From JAAYXE01 sp964391195 (GTDB taxonomy: Bacteria > Chloroflexota > Anaerolineae > Anaerolineales > UBA4823): a stretch of 64,000 nucleotides of DNA. How positions within the stretch are numbered: position 1 is the first letter of the stretch; each line of letters starts with the position of its first letter. The translations under genes and the position numbers were made by a program. The notes beneath the pieces were generated by a model. It made no database searches, had not been told where the DNA came from, and saw only the letters and a program-made list of their open reading frames with translations. This document shows, piece after piece, positions 32,401 to 40,548 of this stretch. The stretch is from positions 1 to 64,000 of the forward strand of contig CAYMLG010000009.1 of NCBI GenBank assembly GCA_964391195.1. The letters run 5' to 3'.

Positions 32401-33925
32401 GGGCCAATTCCCGCAGCGAGGCGGGGCTCTTCGCCGAGAGAGTCAGCAGGTGTACCGGCCGTTCCGTGCTGGCCTCAACCGGGCCGGTGGCGACCGGCGG
32501 CGGTTCCGGGGCGGCCTCGAGCACAATGTGAGCGTTCGTGCCGCTGAACCCAAATGAGGAGGTCCCTACCAGGTAGCGCCCATCGACCGGCTGCAGGGGC
32601 TCGCGCTGGACGGGCACATCCACCGGGATGCGCTCCCAGGGGATGTACGGGTTCGGCTCCTGCAGGTGCAGGTGGGGCGGGATCTCCTTGTGCTGCAGGA
32701 TCAGGATGGCTTTCATCAGGCCGGCGACCCCGGCCGCGGCTTCCAGGTGCCCCAGGTTGGTCTTCACCGAGCCGACCTTCAGCGGGCGCTCCGGCGAACG
32801 GCCCTGGCCCAGCACCGCAGCCAGCGCCTGCACCTCGATCGGATCGCCCAGGGAAGTGCCGGTGCCGTGGGCTTCCACATAACTCACCTGGGCGCCCGAA
32901 ACGTTTCCATTTGCCAGCGCGGTGCGGATCACGGCTTCTTGCGCCAGGCCATTGGGAGCGGTGAGCCCCGTGCTGCGCCCGTCCTGGTTGACCGCCGACC
33001 CACGGATCACGGCCAGGATATGGTCCCGGTCTTTGATGGCGTCGGAAAGGCGCTTGAGGACCACCATGCCGCAGCCCTCCGAGCGGACGAAGCCATCGGC
33101 CCGGGCATCGAAAGTCTTGCAGCGCCCGTCTGCTGAAATCATTCGGGCGCGGGAGAAGTTGATCAGGATCTCCGGCCGCAGGACGAGATTGACCCCCCCG
33201 GCCAGGGCCAGGTTACATTCGCCATTGCGCAGGCTTTGCACGGCCTCGTGGACCGCCACCAGCGAGGAGGAGCAGGCGGTATCGATCGACAGAGCCGGCC
33301 CCTGCAAACCCAGGAGATAAGCCAGGCGCCCTGAGGCGATGCTCAGCGTCGTGCCGGTCGCAAGGTATACGTCGATCTCCTCCCGGGGGACGGTGGAGAG
33401 CAGCTGGTAGTAGTCGTTGGTAGAGATGCCGATGAACACTCCGGTCTGGCTGCCTGACAACCTGTCCGGGGCCTGCCCGGCGCGCTCCAGGGCCTCCCAG
33501 CTCACTTCCAGGATCATGCGCTGCTGCGGGTCCATGGCGGCCGCTTCGCGGGGGGAGATGCCGAAGAACTCGGGGTCGAACTCGTCGATCTGGTCCAGGA
33601 ACCCACCCCAGCGGGTGACGATCTTGCCCGGCGCATCTGGATCGGGGTCGTAAAATTCGTCCGCATCCCACCGCTCGGGGGGCACCTCACGGATGGCGTC
33701 CACGCCGTTCACCAGCAGTTCCCAAAAGCTCTCCGGATCATTGGCCCCGCCGGGGAAGCGGCAGCCCATCCCGATCACAGCCACCGGCTCCTGGCGGGCT
33801 TGCTCGGCGGCCTGTAACCTCGCGCGCATTTCGCGAAGCTCAACCAGGGCCTGTTTGACTGGAGATAATTCGGCTGTCCGTTCGGTGGGGTTATGATCTG
33901 TCATTTTGTCCGCATCCTCGTTCAT
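29408..33925 (-). CDS. Modular PKS protein C: KS-AT-MT-ACP (no ketoreductase)
   Basis: Module of 1505 aa whose only tailoring domain is a C-methyltransferase (~985-1345, EVGAGSGGTT near 1141). Docking segment AELSPVKQALVELREM; KS Cys218 with EAHGTGT. The AT carries GHSVGE but has QAAH in place of HAFH, unlike modules B and D to G, so its extender is uncertain. A short Ala/Pro/Gln linker runs from MT straight to the ACP (Ser1408, GVDSL); no KR, DH or ER is present. The product should keep its beta-keto with an alpha-methyl group. If the AT takes methylmalonyl-CoA and the MT also acts, a gem-dimethyl results. The C-terminal docking helix is IEDLSEAEIEAMLLNKL. The start used overlaps the PKS B stop by 4 nt; an in-frame ATG at 33904 behind GAGG is an alternative. 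Confidence 0.95.
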   Translation of the reverse strand: MNEDADKMTDHNPTERTAELSPVKQALVELREMRARLQAAEQARQEPVAVIGMGCRFPGGANDPESFWELLVNGVDAIREVPPERWDADEFYDPDPDAPGKIVTRWGGFLDQIDEFDPEFFGISPREAAAMDPQQRMILEVSWEALERAGQAPDRLSGSQTGVFIGISTNDYYQLLSTVPREEIDVYLATGTTLSIASGRLAYLLGLQGPALSIDTACSSSLVAVHEAVQSLRNGECNLALAGGVNLVLRPEILINFSRARMISADGRCKTFDARADGFVRSEGCGMVVLKRLSDAIKDRDHILAVIRGSAVNQDGRSTGLTAPNGLAQEAVIRTALANGNVSGAQVSYVEAHGTGTSLGDPIEVQALAAVLGQGRSPERPLKVGSVKTNLGHLEAAAGVAGLMKAILILQHKEIPPHLHLQEPNPYIPWERIPVDVPVQREPLQPVDGRYLVGTSSFGFSGTNAHIVLEAAPEPPPVATGPVEASTERPVHLLTLSAKSPASLRELAHRYQAALSTASDRFPDLCYTANTGRAHLPHRLALVARSAEEANDRLRLYLDGEEVDGLVNGQVFESVQPEVVFLFTGHGAHYLQMGRLLYDTQPTFRQALDRCAELMRPLLERPLLEVLYTPGDPELLNQMTYAQPALFAVEYALAQLWLSWGVKPSAVLGHSVGEYAAACIAGLFNLEDGLKLVAARGRLMDSLPQQGEMAAVFADEETVAQALAPYTSRVSIAVINGPQNIVISGEKEALHQVIADLKGRRIKSKVLAVAQAAHSPMLDPILDEFEAVAREIAYHEPQVAHISAVTGRFATFDEIGNAAYWRRHLRQPVRFAPAMQTAAAEGRPVFVEIGPNPVLLAMGRRCIEEDLGDDAWLPSLREGWDEWEQMLESLARLYVQGVPIDWAGVERDYPRRKIPLPTYPWNRQRYWPDRLSAPQATASQATASPEAIWQAVEAAGRLQENVGPLDLNLHTYPDKWAYLDRLTSAYIVRVLQELGVFARPGEAHTAAGLVTQCNLQPGYRVLIQRWLDRLEKEGYLERGQAEQYVLRRPFGPEATEIIESPVPPVVADISPLVEYVQRSGESLAALLKGEESPLEVLFPGGSFHTAEYIYQKWPLVGYFNSVLRGLLLPLVHAMHPDRKVRILEVGAGSGGTTSALISGLPAERVEYTFTDISDLFLARAQENFQSYPFLRFMRLDLEQDPEAQGFVPHSFDIIIAANVLHATRDLSRSLERVRSLLGPGGVLLAFEVTEPLSWFDVTTALIEGWGHFEDPLRKDSPLVSAGQWLEVLEAVGFVRAAAFPQAGTQPAILGSSILMAQAPTAGVEAQQCQSSTETVDTPAVPASAQPEVAAGAGEKQDEFLSRLQAALPGERKDLLIQYVRQHLGRILRRADAGQLDRRQRLMDLGVDSLMAVELKNRLQTGLQLTARLPSTLIYDYPTIEAVAGYLEQLIFTADSEAGAGQIRQSPESENLHAVPDPGSEGSAADIEDLSEAEIEAMLLNKLKNL

Positions 33926-36900
33926 TTACCGTTCCGCAGTGCTTTCAACTCGGCCAATAACTGCGCCTCGGCCTCTTCGTCCGATAAGCTTTCGATGTCG
34001 GCCAGTTCGACCTGCTCCACGCTGTCCTCTGTCCCAGAGGCGGCCTCTGTCCCCGCGCCCACGGCCGGGGCACCATCCGCGGCCACCCGCTCGAGCAGGT
34101 AGGCGGATAGGGCTTCCACCGTGGTGTAATCGAACACCAGGGTAGCGGGCAGCGGCTGGTCGAAGCCCAGGCCCGCGCCTAATAAATTCCGCAGTTCGAC
34201 GGCCATCAGCGAGTCCAGGCCCATCTCTTGCAGGGGCTGTTTGCTGTTGACCGGGAAAGACGGCTCCAGGTCCAGCACTTTCCTGACCTGTTCCAGCACG
34301 TGGGCGAGCATCAGGCCGGGGCGCTTGCTCGCCGGGGCCTGGAGCAGGCGTTGGCGCAGGTCGGGAAGGGTGGGAGCGGATTCTCCCGACCGGCCATCCT
34401 GGTCCTCCTGGGCAGTGGCTGCGCCGGTCATCTCGGTGTAGAAGGGGGGGATAGCCCGGCCAGCGAACTGCCTGGCGAAAGTGGGCCAATCCATCCTCAC
34501 CGCCGCCACCGCCGCAGGCGTGGATGGCTGCGCCGTGTTGGTGCTGCGGATGAGCTCCTCTAGCACGGCGATCCCTTGCTCGGGGGTCATCGACAGGATG
34601 CCCCTGGCCATCAGGCGTTCGCCCAGATCTCTGCTGGCCGCCGCGCCCACTTCCGACCAGGGTCCCCAGCCGATGCTCAGAGCCGGCAGACCCTGCGCCC
34701 GGCGGTAGCTCGCCAGGGCGTCGAGATAGGTGTTGGCCGCCACGTGGTTGCTCTGCCCTGCCGCGCCCAGGACGGACACAGCCGAGGAGAAGAGCACGAA
34801 AAAGTCCAGGGGCAGATCCTGGGTGAGGCGATGAAGGTTCCATCCCCCGTCGATCTTCGGCCCAAACACCCGGGCGAAGCGCTCCCAGCGCTGCTGCAAG
34901 ATGACCCCATCATCCAGCACACCGGCGGCATGGATCACCCCGCGCAGCGGCGGCATGGTTTCGGAGATCTCGCCCAACAACCGCTCCACCTGCCCGAGGT
35001 CCGAGACGTCGGCCTGGACCAGCCTGACCTCAGCGCCGTCCACGGCCAACTCTTCACAGAACGCCTGCGCGGCGGCATCGGGCTCGCTGCGGCCTACCAG
35101 GACTAGGTGCTTTGCCCCGCGCTCGGCCAGCCAGGCCGCAGCGCTGCGCCCCAGCCCGCCCAGACCGCCGGTGACCAGGTAAGTGGCGTCGGGCTGCACC
35201 GGCGCCCCTGGGTGGGCGTGGCGGTGGACCAGTACGATTTTGCCGATATGCCTGGCCTGGGACATGAAGCGGAAAGCGGCTTCCGCCCCTTCGATCGGGA
35301 ACTCCGTGAGGGGCAAGGGGCTCAGCTCACCCTGTTCGAAGGCGGGCAGCAGCTCCTGGAACAGGGAGGGGATCAGGCCGGGGTCTTGCCGGGCCTCGGC
35401 CAGTAAATCGATCACGTGATAGCTTGCCTGGGGTTTGACCGTTGCGAACTGCTCCGGGCTCCAGATGCCGCGCTTGCCGATCTCCAGGAAACAACCCTGA
35501 TCGGCCAGCACCTGGACGCTCTTCGTGATAAATTCGTCCGCCAGGGAATTCAGCACCAGATCCACGCCCCTACCGCCGGTGATCTCCAGGATTTGATCGG
35601 CGAAATCCAGGGAGCGCGAGTCCATCACGTGCTGGACGCCCATCTCCAGCAGCAGGCGGCGCTTTTCGGGGGAGCCGGCTGTGGCGAAAATCTCCGCCCC
35701 ACAGCGGCGGGCGAGCTGGATCGCCGCCATCCCCACGCCCCCTGCGCCGGCGTGGATCAGCACTTTATCGCCGGCCTTCATTTTCCCCAAGCGTAACAGG
35801 GCGTATTGTGTAGTGAGGAAAGCCGATGGCAGGGTGGCGGCTTCGGCGGGGGTCAGCCGTCCCGGCTTACGGGCCACGAACCCGGCCGGAGCGATCACGT
35901 GCGAGGCAAAGCCCCCGGGAGCCACGGCGACCACCTCGTCGCCCGGCTTCAAATCGCCGGCCCCCGGGCCCACGGCGGCGATCACCCCGGCGCACTCGCT
36001 GCCCAGGGTGGTTTCACTCCCCGGGTACATGCCCAGGGCCATGAGCACATCGCGGAAACCCAGACCGGTGGCCTGGACCGCGATCTCCACTTCACCCGGT
36101 CCGGGCGAGCGCCGCGGAGCGGGGACGAGTTCAAGGCTGTCCAGCCGTCCCGGCTGGCGGGTGACCAGATCGTAGGCCCCGGCGGGCGGGACGTCCTCCC
36201 CGGCGGCTAACCGGCTGCGCTGCAGCCGGGGGGTGTGCACCTGCCCGGAACGGACGGCCATCTGCGGCTCGTGCGGATAGGCCTGCAGCGCAGCCATCAG
36301 GGATGCCGCCGCTTCGGCTTTGGACGAATCGAGATCGAGACAGGAGCAGCCCAACTCAGGGTGTTCCTGGGCGATCACCTTGCCCAGGCCCCATAGGGCT
36401 GCCGACAAGGGCACGATTGTTTCACCTTCCGCGGCCGGGTCAACCCGGAACCCCCTGCGCGTCACCAGGCGCAGGCCGCCGGGCAGGCTGAGGCTGCGCC
36501 GGGCCAGGGCCTGGCTCAGATGCAGAGCGCCCGCACAGGCGGCCTCCAATTGCGGGCTGCCTTGCTCCGGCGCCTCTTCCGGCGTGGGGAGGTCCAGGGC
36601 CCAAAGATAGAGCACACCCTGCAGACCCGCCTGGCCGGCTTCCGCGATCAGGCGGTCGAAATCCTCGGGCCGGGCCGGGTCCAGCGTGTACCGGTCCTGG
36701 CCGGCTGCCTGGTACCGATCGCCCGCCCGCACAGTGACGGCTGTGCTCCCCATCCCGGCCAGTCGTCCGGCAAGCGCTTCCCCAACGCCCTGCTCGTCGG
36801 CGAATACCAGCCACTTCCCCCGGGGCAGCGGGTTCTCCGCCCGCGGAGAGGTCGCGGGCTGCCAGGCCACCTCGTACAGCCAGTCTTGCCGCCAGTCCGC

Positions 36901-39900
36901 CTGTGGAGCCTGTTCGGCGAGGCGCATGAAGGCCAGCCCTGAGACCTCCGCGACCGGGCGTCCCTCATCGTCGAAGATGTGGAAATCCGCCGTGACTGCG
37001 CTGGCGTTGAGGGTTGAATTCGGGCGCAGGACGGCATGGCTCCACAGCTTGCGCTCCTCAGTGTTGAATATAGTCGCCTTCTCCAGGCTGAACGGCAGGT
37101 AGGTCTGCCCGTCCTGTGGGAGGAGCGGGGCGATGATCTGCAGGCTGGCGTCCAACAGCGCCGGGTGCATGTGGAAGGCCTCTTCGACCCCGGCGGCTTC
37201 CGGCAGTTCCACCTGCCCCAACGCTTCGCCTGCGCCCACCCAGCAGGCTTTCACCCCGCGGAAGCCGGGACCGAAGGCCAGGCCGCGCGCATCCAGCCTC
37301 TGGTAGAAGTCCGCCTCCGGCAAGTGCGTCTCGCAGCGGGCCCGGATCTCCGCAAGCTGTGTGGCCGAGGCTGCCGCTGTCTCGCCCGGTCGGAGCTCGG
37401 CGCGGCGTGCAACACATTGCATGTGCAGCGTCCACTGCTCCTGCGCCTCGTCCAGGCTGAAGACCTTGAGCTTCACCCGGTCCTGGCCCTCTTTGGCGGC
37501 GATGATCTGCACCGTGCGCCCGCCTTCACCCGGCAGTTGCAGCGGGTCCTGGAAGAGCACTTCTTCCAGGTCCACATCGCCCCCCAGCAGGGACCGGCCC
37601 GCAGCGCTTGCCATTTCGATATACCCGGTGGCCGGCATGACCGCCTCGCCGCCCACGCGGTGATCGGTGAGGAACGGCAGGGACTCGAGCGACAGATAGA
37701 CCTCGAAGATCTGATCTTTGGAGGCTGTCCGCAGCCGCTGGCCGAGCAGGGGGTGCTGCTGTGGGCCCGGGGCGGCCGCCGCGACCTGTTTGTTGCCAGG
37801 GCGGACCCAATAACGCTGGCGCTCGAAGGGGTAGGTCGGCAGGTCAACCCGCCGGAAGGCTTTGCCCTGATAGAAACCGCTCCAATCGACTTCGACCCCG
37901 GCGGTGTAGACGCTCGCCAGGCTCTCCAGAATTTGGTCCCAATCCCCGCGGTTCCTGCGCAGCGATTGCAGCCTGAGGCCGGATCCCTCGGGCAGGATCT
38001 GGGAGGCCAGCCCCAGGAGGGTGGTGTGCGGCCCGATCTCGATGAAGTACTCGTAGCCGAGGTCGTACAGGCGCTGCACCGCGGCCGTGAATTGGACCGG
38101 CTTGCGGGTCAGGTCCCGCCAGTGTTTGGGCCGGCGGGCTGTACCTGGCCCCACCAGTTCCCCGGTCAGGCAGGACACATACTCCATGGACGGATCGTTG
38201 AAAACGATACCGGCGGCGACCCTTTCGAACTCATCCATCGCCGGCTCCATCAGGGGCGAGTGGAAGGCGTGGGACACGTTCAATTCCTTGACCCGGACCC
38301 CTTCCTTTTCCAGGCTCTCGACCACCGCCTGCACGCTGTCCTTGCGCCCGGAGATGACCAGGTTCTTCGGCCCGTTGAAGGCGGCGATGGAGACCTCACC
38401 GGCATAAGGCGCGATGGCTGCTCGCACCTGCGATTCGTCCGCGGAGACCGCGGCCATCATCCCATCCTCGGGCAGGGAGCCCATCAACCGGCCGCGGGCG
38501 GCGCTCAGCTTCAACCCGTCCTCGAGGCTCATCACCCCGGCCACACAGGCGGCGACGAACTCGCCAATGCTGTGCCCCAACACCGCCCCCGGGGTGACCC
38601 CCCAGGACTCCCACAGCCGGGCCAGGGCGTACTCCAGGGCGAACAGCGCCGGCTGAGTGTAGGTGGTATGGTCGATGGGGGAGTCCTCGCCCGGGACTGG
38701 GTAGAGCACCGACAGCAGGGGCCGGTCCATATACGGCCGCAGCAGGCGGTCGCACTCGTCGAGCGCCTGTTTGAAGACCGGCTGGGTTTCGTATAGCTGT
38801 GCCCCCATGCCGGCGTACTGCGACCCCTGCCCGGAGAACAGGAAGGCGATCTTGGGCGGTTCTTGCGGGTCTTCCCCGCTGACCTTTACGTTCGAGACCG
38901 GTTGGCCAGAAATATAGGCCGCCAGGCTGTCGCGCAGTTGGTCGATATCCCTCGCGGCGATGGCCAGCCGGTGTGAAAAATGTGACCGGCCGAGGTTGGC
39001 CGTGTAGCAGATATCCCCCAGGCCGTAGCCGTCCTGCCCGCTGAGGCGCTCCGAATAGCGGCGGGCCAGGTTGGCCAACGCCGGCCTGCTCTTCGCCGAG
39101 AGGGTGAAGATATGCGCCGGTAATTCTTCCTCGGCGACGGATAGTTCCGGCGCCGGGGCCGATTCGAGGATCACATGCCCATTGATGCCGCTGGCACCGA
39201 AGGAGCTGACGCCCGCAATCCGCCGCCCGCCGGCCGGCTCCCATTTCTTTACCTGGGTGGGGACCTGGATGGGCATCGACTTCCAATCGATGTGCGGGTT
39301 GGGTTCCTGGAAGTGCAGGTGGGGCGGGATCTCCCCGTGGTAAAGCGCCAGGGCGGTTTTGATCACCCCGGCCACGCCGGCCGCCGACTCCGAATGGCCG
39401 ATATTGGTCTTCACCGAGCCGACGTGCAGGGGCGACCCCTGCGGCCGCCCCGGGCCGTAGACCGCGGCCAGGGCGCGCACCTCGATCGGATCGCCCAGGG
39501 GTGTGCCGGTACCGTGGGCTTCCACGTAGCTCACCAGCTCGGGCGGGACATCCGCTTTCTTCAGGGCGGCCCGGATCACTGCCTCCTGGGCCAGCTTGCT
39601 GGGGACGGTGAAACCGCTGCTGAAGCCGTCGTGGTTGACTGCCGCCCCGCGGATCACGGCGTAAATCCGGTCCCGGTCGGCGATCGCCTGGCTCAGGCGC
39701 TTGAGCACCACCACCCCGCAGCCCTCGGAGCGGATGAAACCGTCGGCCCGGGCGTCGAAGGTCTTACAGCGGCCGTCGGGGGCCAGCATGTTCGAGCGGC
39801 AGGCGCTGAGGGTGGTCTCGGGCGAGAGCAGCAGGTTCACCCCGCCGGCCAGGGCCAGGGTCGAGTCCCCGGCCAGCAGGCTCTGCGCAGCCAGGTATAT

Positions 39901-40548
39901 GGCCGTGAGCGAGGAAGAGCAGGCCGTGTCCACCGCCATAGCCGGGCCGTGCAGGCCGAGTAGATAGCTCACCCGGCCGGGGATGTTGTTGAGCATGTTG
40001 CCTGTGATGCGGTAAGCGCCGGTGCGCTCGGGTGCGTTGATGTTGGCCTGCACCTCCAGGTAATCGGACATCGTCACCCCGATGAACACCCCGGTCTGGC
40101 TCTCGGCCAGGCCCTGGGGCGAATACCCGGCGTTCTCCAGCGCCTCCCAGGCTACCTCCAGCAGCAGGCGCTGCTGCGGGTCCATGCTGCGCGCTTCGCG
40201 GGGGGAGATGCCGAAGAACTGCGGGTCGAAATGCCCCACCTGGTCGAGGAACCCTCCGTAGCGGGTGTACATCTTGTCCGGCGCCTGGCGGTCGGGATCG
40301 TAATAGGCATCGATGTCCCAGCGGTCCGGCGGGACTTCACTGATGGCGTCCACGCCCCCGCGGATGAGCTGCCAGAAGGCATCCGGGCTGTTGGCGCCGC
40401 CGGGGTAGCGGCAGCCGATGCCGATAATGGCCACCGGCTCGCGGCTGGCCGCTTCGACCGCCTCCAGGCGGGAGCGCAGCTTCTGCAGCGCGTCCAGGGC
40501 CTGCTTCAAGCGTTGCTGGTAGGTTTGGATCTCGACATCATTGGCCAT
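33922..40548 (-). CDS. Modular PKS protein B: KS-AT-DH-ER-KR-ACP
   Basis: Fully reducing module of 2208 aa. Coiled-coil docking segment (~5-34, QQRLKQALDALQKLRSRLEA); KS Cys210; AT GHSIGE and HAFH (malonyl-CoA). DH (~925-1200): HRVGGEAVMP near 961 and LLDASLQ near 1129, intact. ER (~1460-1775): LGFRDV and GAGGVGMAA. KR (~1785-1960): TGGLGGLG and GVLDDG, with His for the catalytic Tyr (GQSNHVAAN near 1933). ACP Ser2113, followed by an acidic tail ending SLSDEEAEAQLLAEL. The start lies directly after the PKS A stop with GAGGA 7 nt upstream. Expected product: one C2 unit reduced to methylene, if the KR is active. A 116-nt tract of its AT (38738-38853) is almost identical to PKS G. Confidence 0.96.
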   Translation of the reverse strand: MANDVEIQTYQQRLKQALDALQKLRSRLEAVEAASREPVAIIGIGCRYPGGANSPDAFWQLIRGGVDAISEVPPDRWDIDAYYDPDRQAPDKMYTRYGGFLDQVGHFDPQFFGISPREARSMDPQQRLLLEVAWEALENAGYSPQGLAESQTGVFIGVTMSDYLEVQANINAPERTGAYRITGNMLNNIPGRVSYLLGLHGPAMAVDTACSSSLTAIYLAAQSLLAGDSTLALAGGVNLLLSPETTLSACRSNMLAPDGRCKTFDARADGFIRSEGCGVVVLKRLSQAIADRDRIYAVIRGAAVNHDGFSSGFTVPSKLAQEAVIRAALKKADVPPELVSYVEAHGTGTPLGDPIEVRALAAVYGPGRPQGSPLHVGSVKTNIGHSESAAGVAGVIKTALALYHGEIPPHLHFQEPNPHIDWKSMPIQVPTQVKKWEPAGGRRIAGVSSFGASGINGHVILESAPAPELSVAEEELPAHIFTLSAKSRPALANLARRYSERLSGQDGYGLGDICYTANLGRSHFSHRLAIAARDIDQLRDSLAAYISGQPVSNVKVSGEDPQEPPKIAFLFSGQGSQYAGMGAQLYETQPVFKQALDECDRLLRPYMDRPLLSVLYPVPGEDSPIDHTTYTQPALFALEYALARLWESWGVTPGAVLGHSIGEFVAACVAGVMSLEDGLKLSAARGRLMGSLPEDGMMAAVSADESQVRAAIAPYAGEVSIAAFNGPKNLVISGRKDSVQAVVESLEKEGVRVKELNVSHAFHSPLMEPAMDEFERVAAGIVFNDPSMEYVSCLTGELVGPGTARRPKHWRDLTRKPVQFTAAVQRLYDLGYEYFIEIGPHTTLLGLASQILPEGSGLRLQSLRRNRGDWDQILESLASVYTAGVEVDWSGFYQGKAFRRVDLPTYPFERQRYWVRPGNKQVAAAAPGPQQHPLLGQRLRTASKDQIFEVYLSLESLPFLTDHRVGGEAVMPATGYIEMASAAGRSLLGGDVDLEEVLFQDPLQLPGEGGRTVQIIAAKEGQDRVKLKVFSLDEAQEQWTLHMQCVARRAELRPGETAAASATQLAEIRARCETHLPEADFYQRLDARGLAFGPGFRGVKACWVGAGEALGQVELPEAAGVEEAFHMHPALLDASLQIIAPLLPQDGQTYLPFSLEKATIFNTEERKLWSHAVLRPNSTLNASAVTADFHIFDDEGRPVAEVSGLAFMRLAEQAPQADWRQDWLYEVAWQPATSPRAENPLPRGKWLVFADEQGVGEALAGRLAGMGSTAVTVRAGDRYQAAGQDRYTLDPARPEDFDRLIAEAGQAGLQGVLYLWALDLPTPEEAPEQGSPQLEAACAGALHLSQALARRSLSLPGGLRLVTRRGFRVDPAAEGETIVPLSAALWGLGKVIAQEHPELGCSCLDLDSSKAEAAASLMAALQAYPHEPQMAVRSGQVHTPRLQRSRLAAGEDVPPAGAYDLVTRQPGRLDSLELVPAPRRSPGPGEVEIAVQATGLGFRDVLMALGMYPGSETTLGSECAGVIAAVGPGAGDLKPGDEVVAVAPGGFASHVIAPAGFVARKPGRLTPAEAATLPSAFLTTQYALLRLGKMKAGDKVLIHAGAGGVGMAAIQLARRCGAEIFATAGSPEKRRLLLEMGVQHVMDSRSLDFADQILEITGGRGVDLVLNSLADEFITKSVQVLADQGCFLEIGKRGIWSPEQFATVKPQASYHVIDLLAEARQDPGLIPSLFQELLPAFEQGELSPLPLTEFPIEGAEAAFRFMSQARHIGKIVLVHRHAHPGAPVQPDATYLVTGGLGGLGRSAAAWLAERGAKHLVLVGRSEPDAAAQAFCEELAVDGAEVRLVQADVSDLGQVERLLGEISETMPPLRGVIHAAGVLDDGVILQQRWERFARVFGPKIDGGWNLHRLTQDLPLDFFVLFSSAVSVLGAAGQSNHVAANTYLDALASYRRAQGLPALSIGWGPWSEVGAAASRDLGERLMARGILSMTPEQGIAVLEELIRSTNTAQPSTPAAVAAVRMDWPTFARQFAGRAIPPFYTEMTGAATAQEDQDGRSGESAPTLPDLRQRLLQAPASKRPGLMLAHVLEQVRKVLDLEPSFPVNSKQPLQEMGLDSLMAVELRNLLGAGLGFDQPLPATLVFDYTTVEALSAYLLERVAADGAPAVGAGTEAASGTEDSVEQVELADIESLSDEEAEAQLLAELKALRNGK

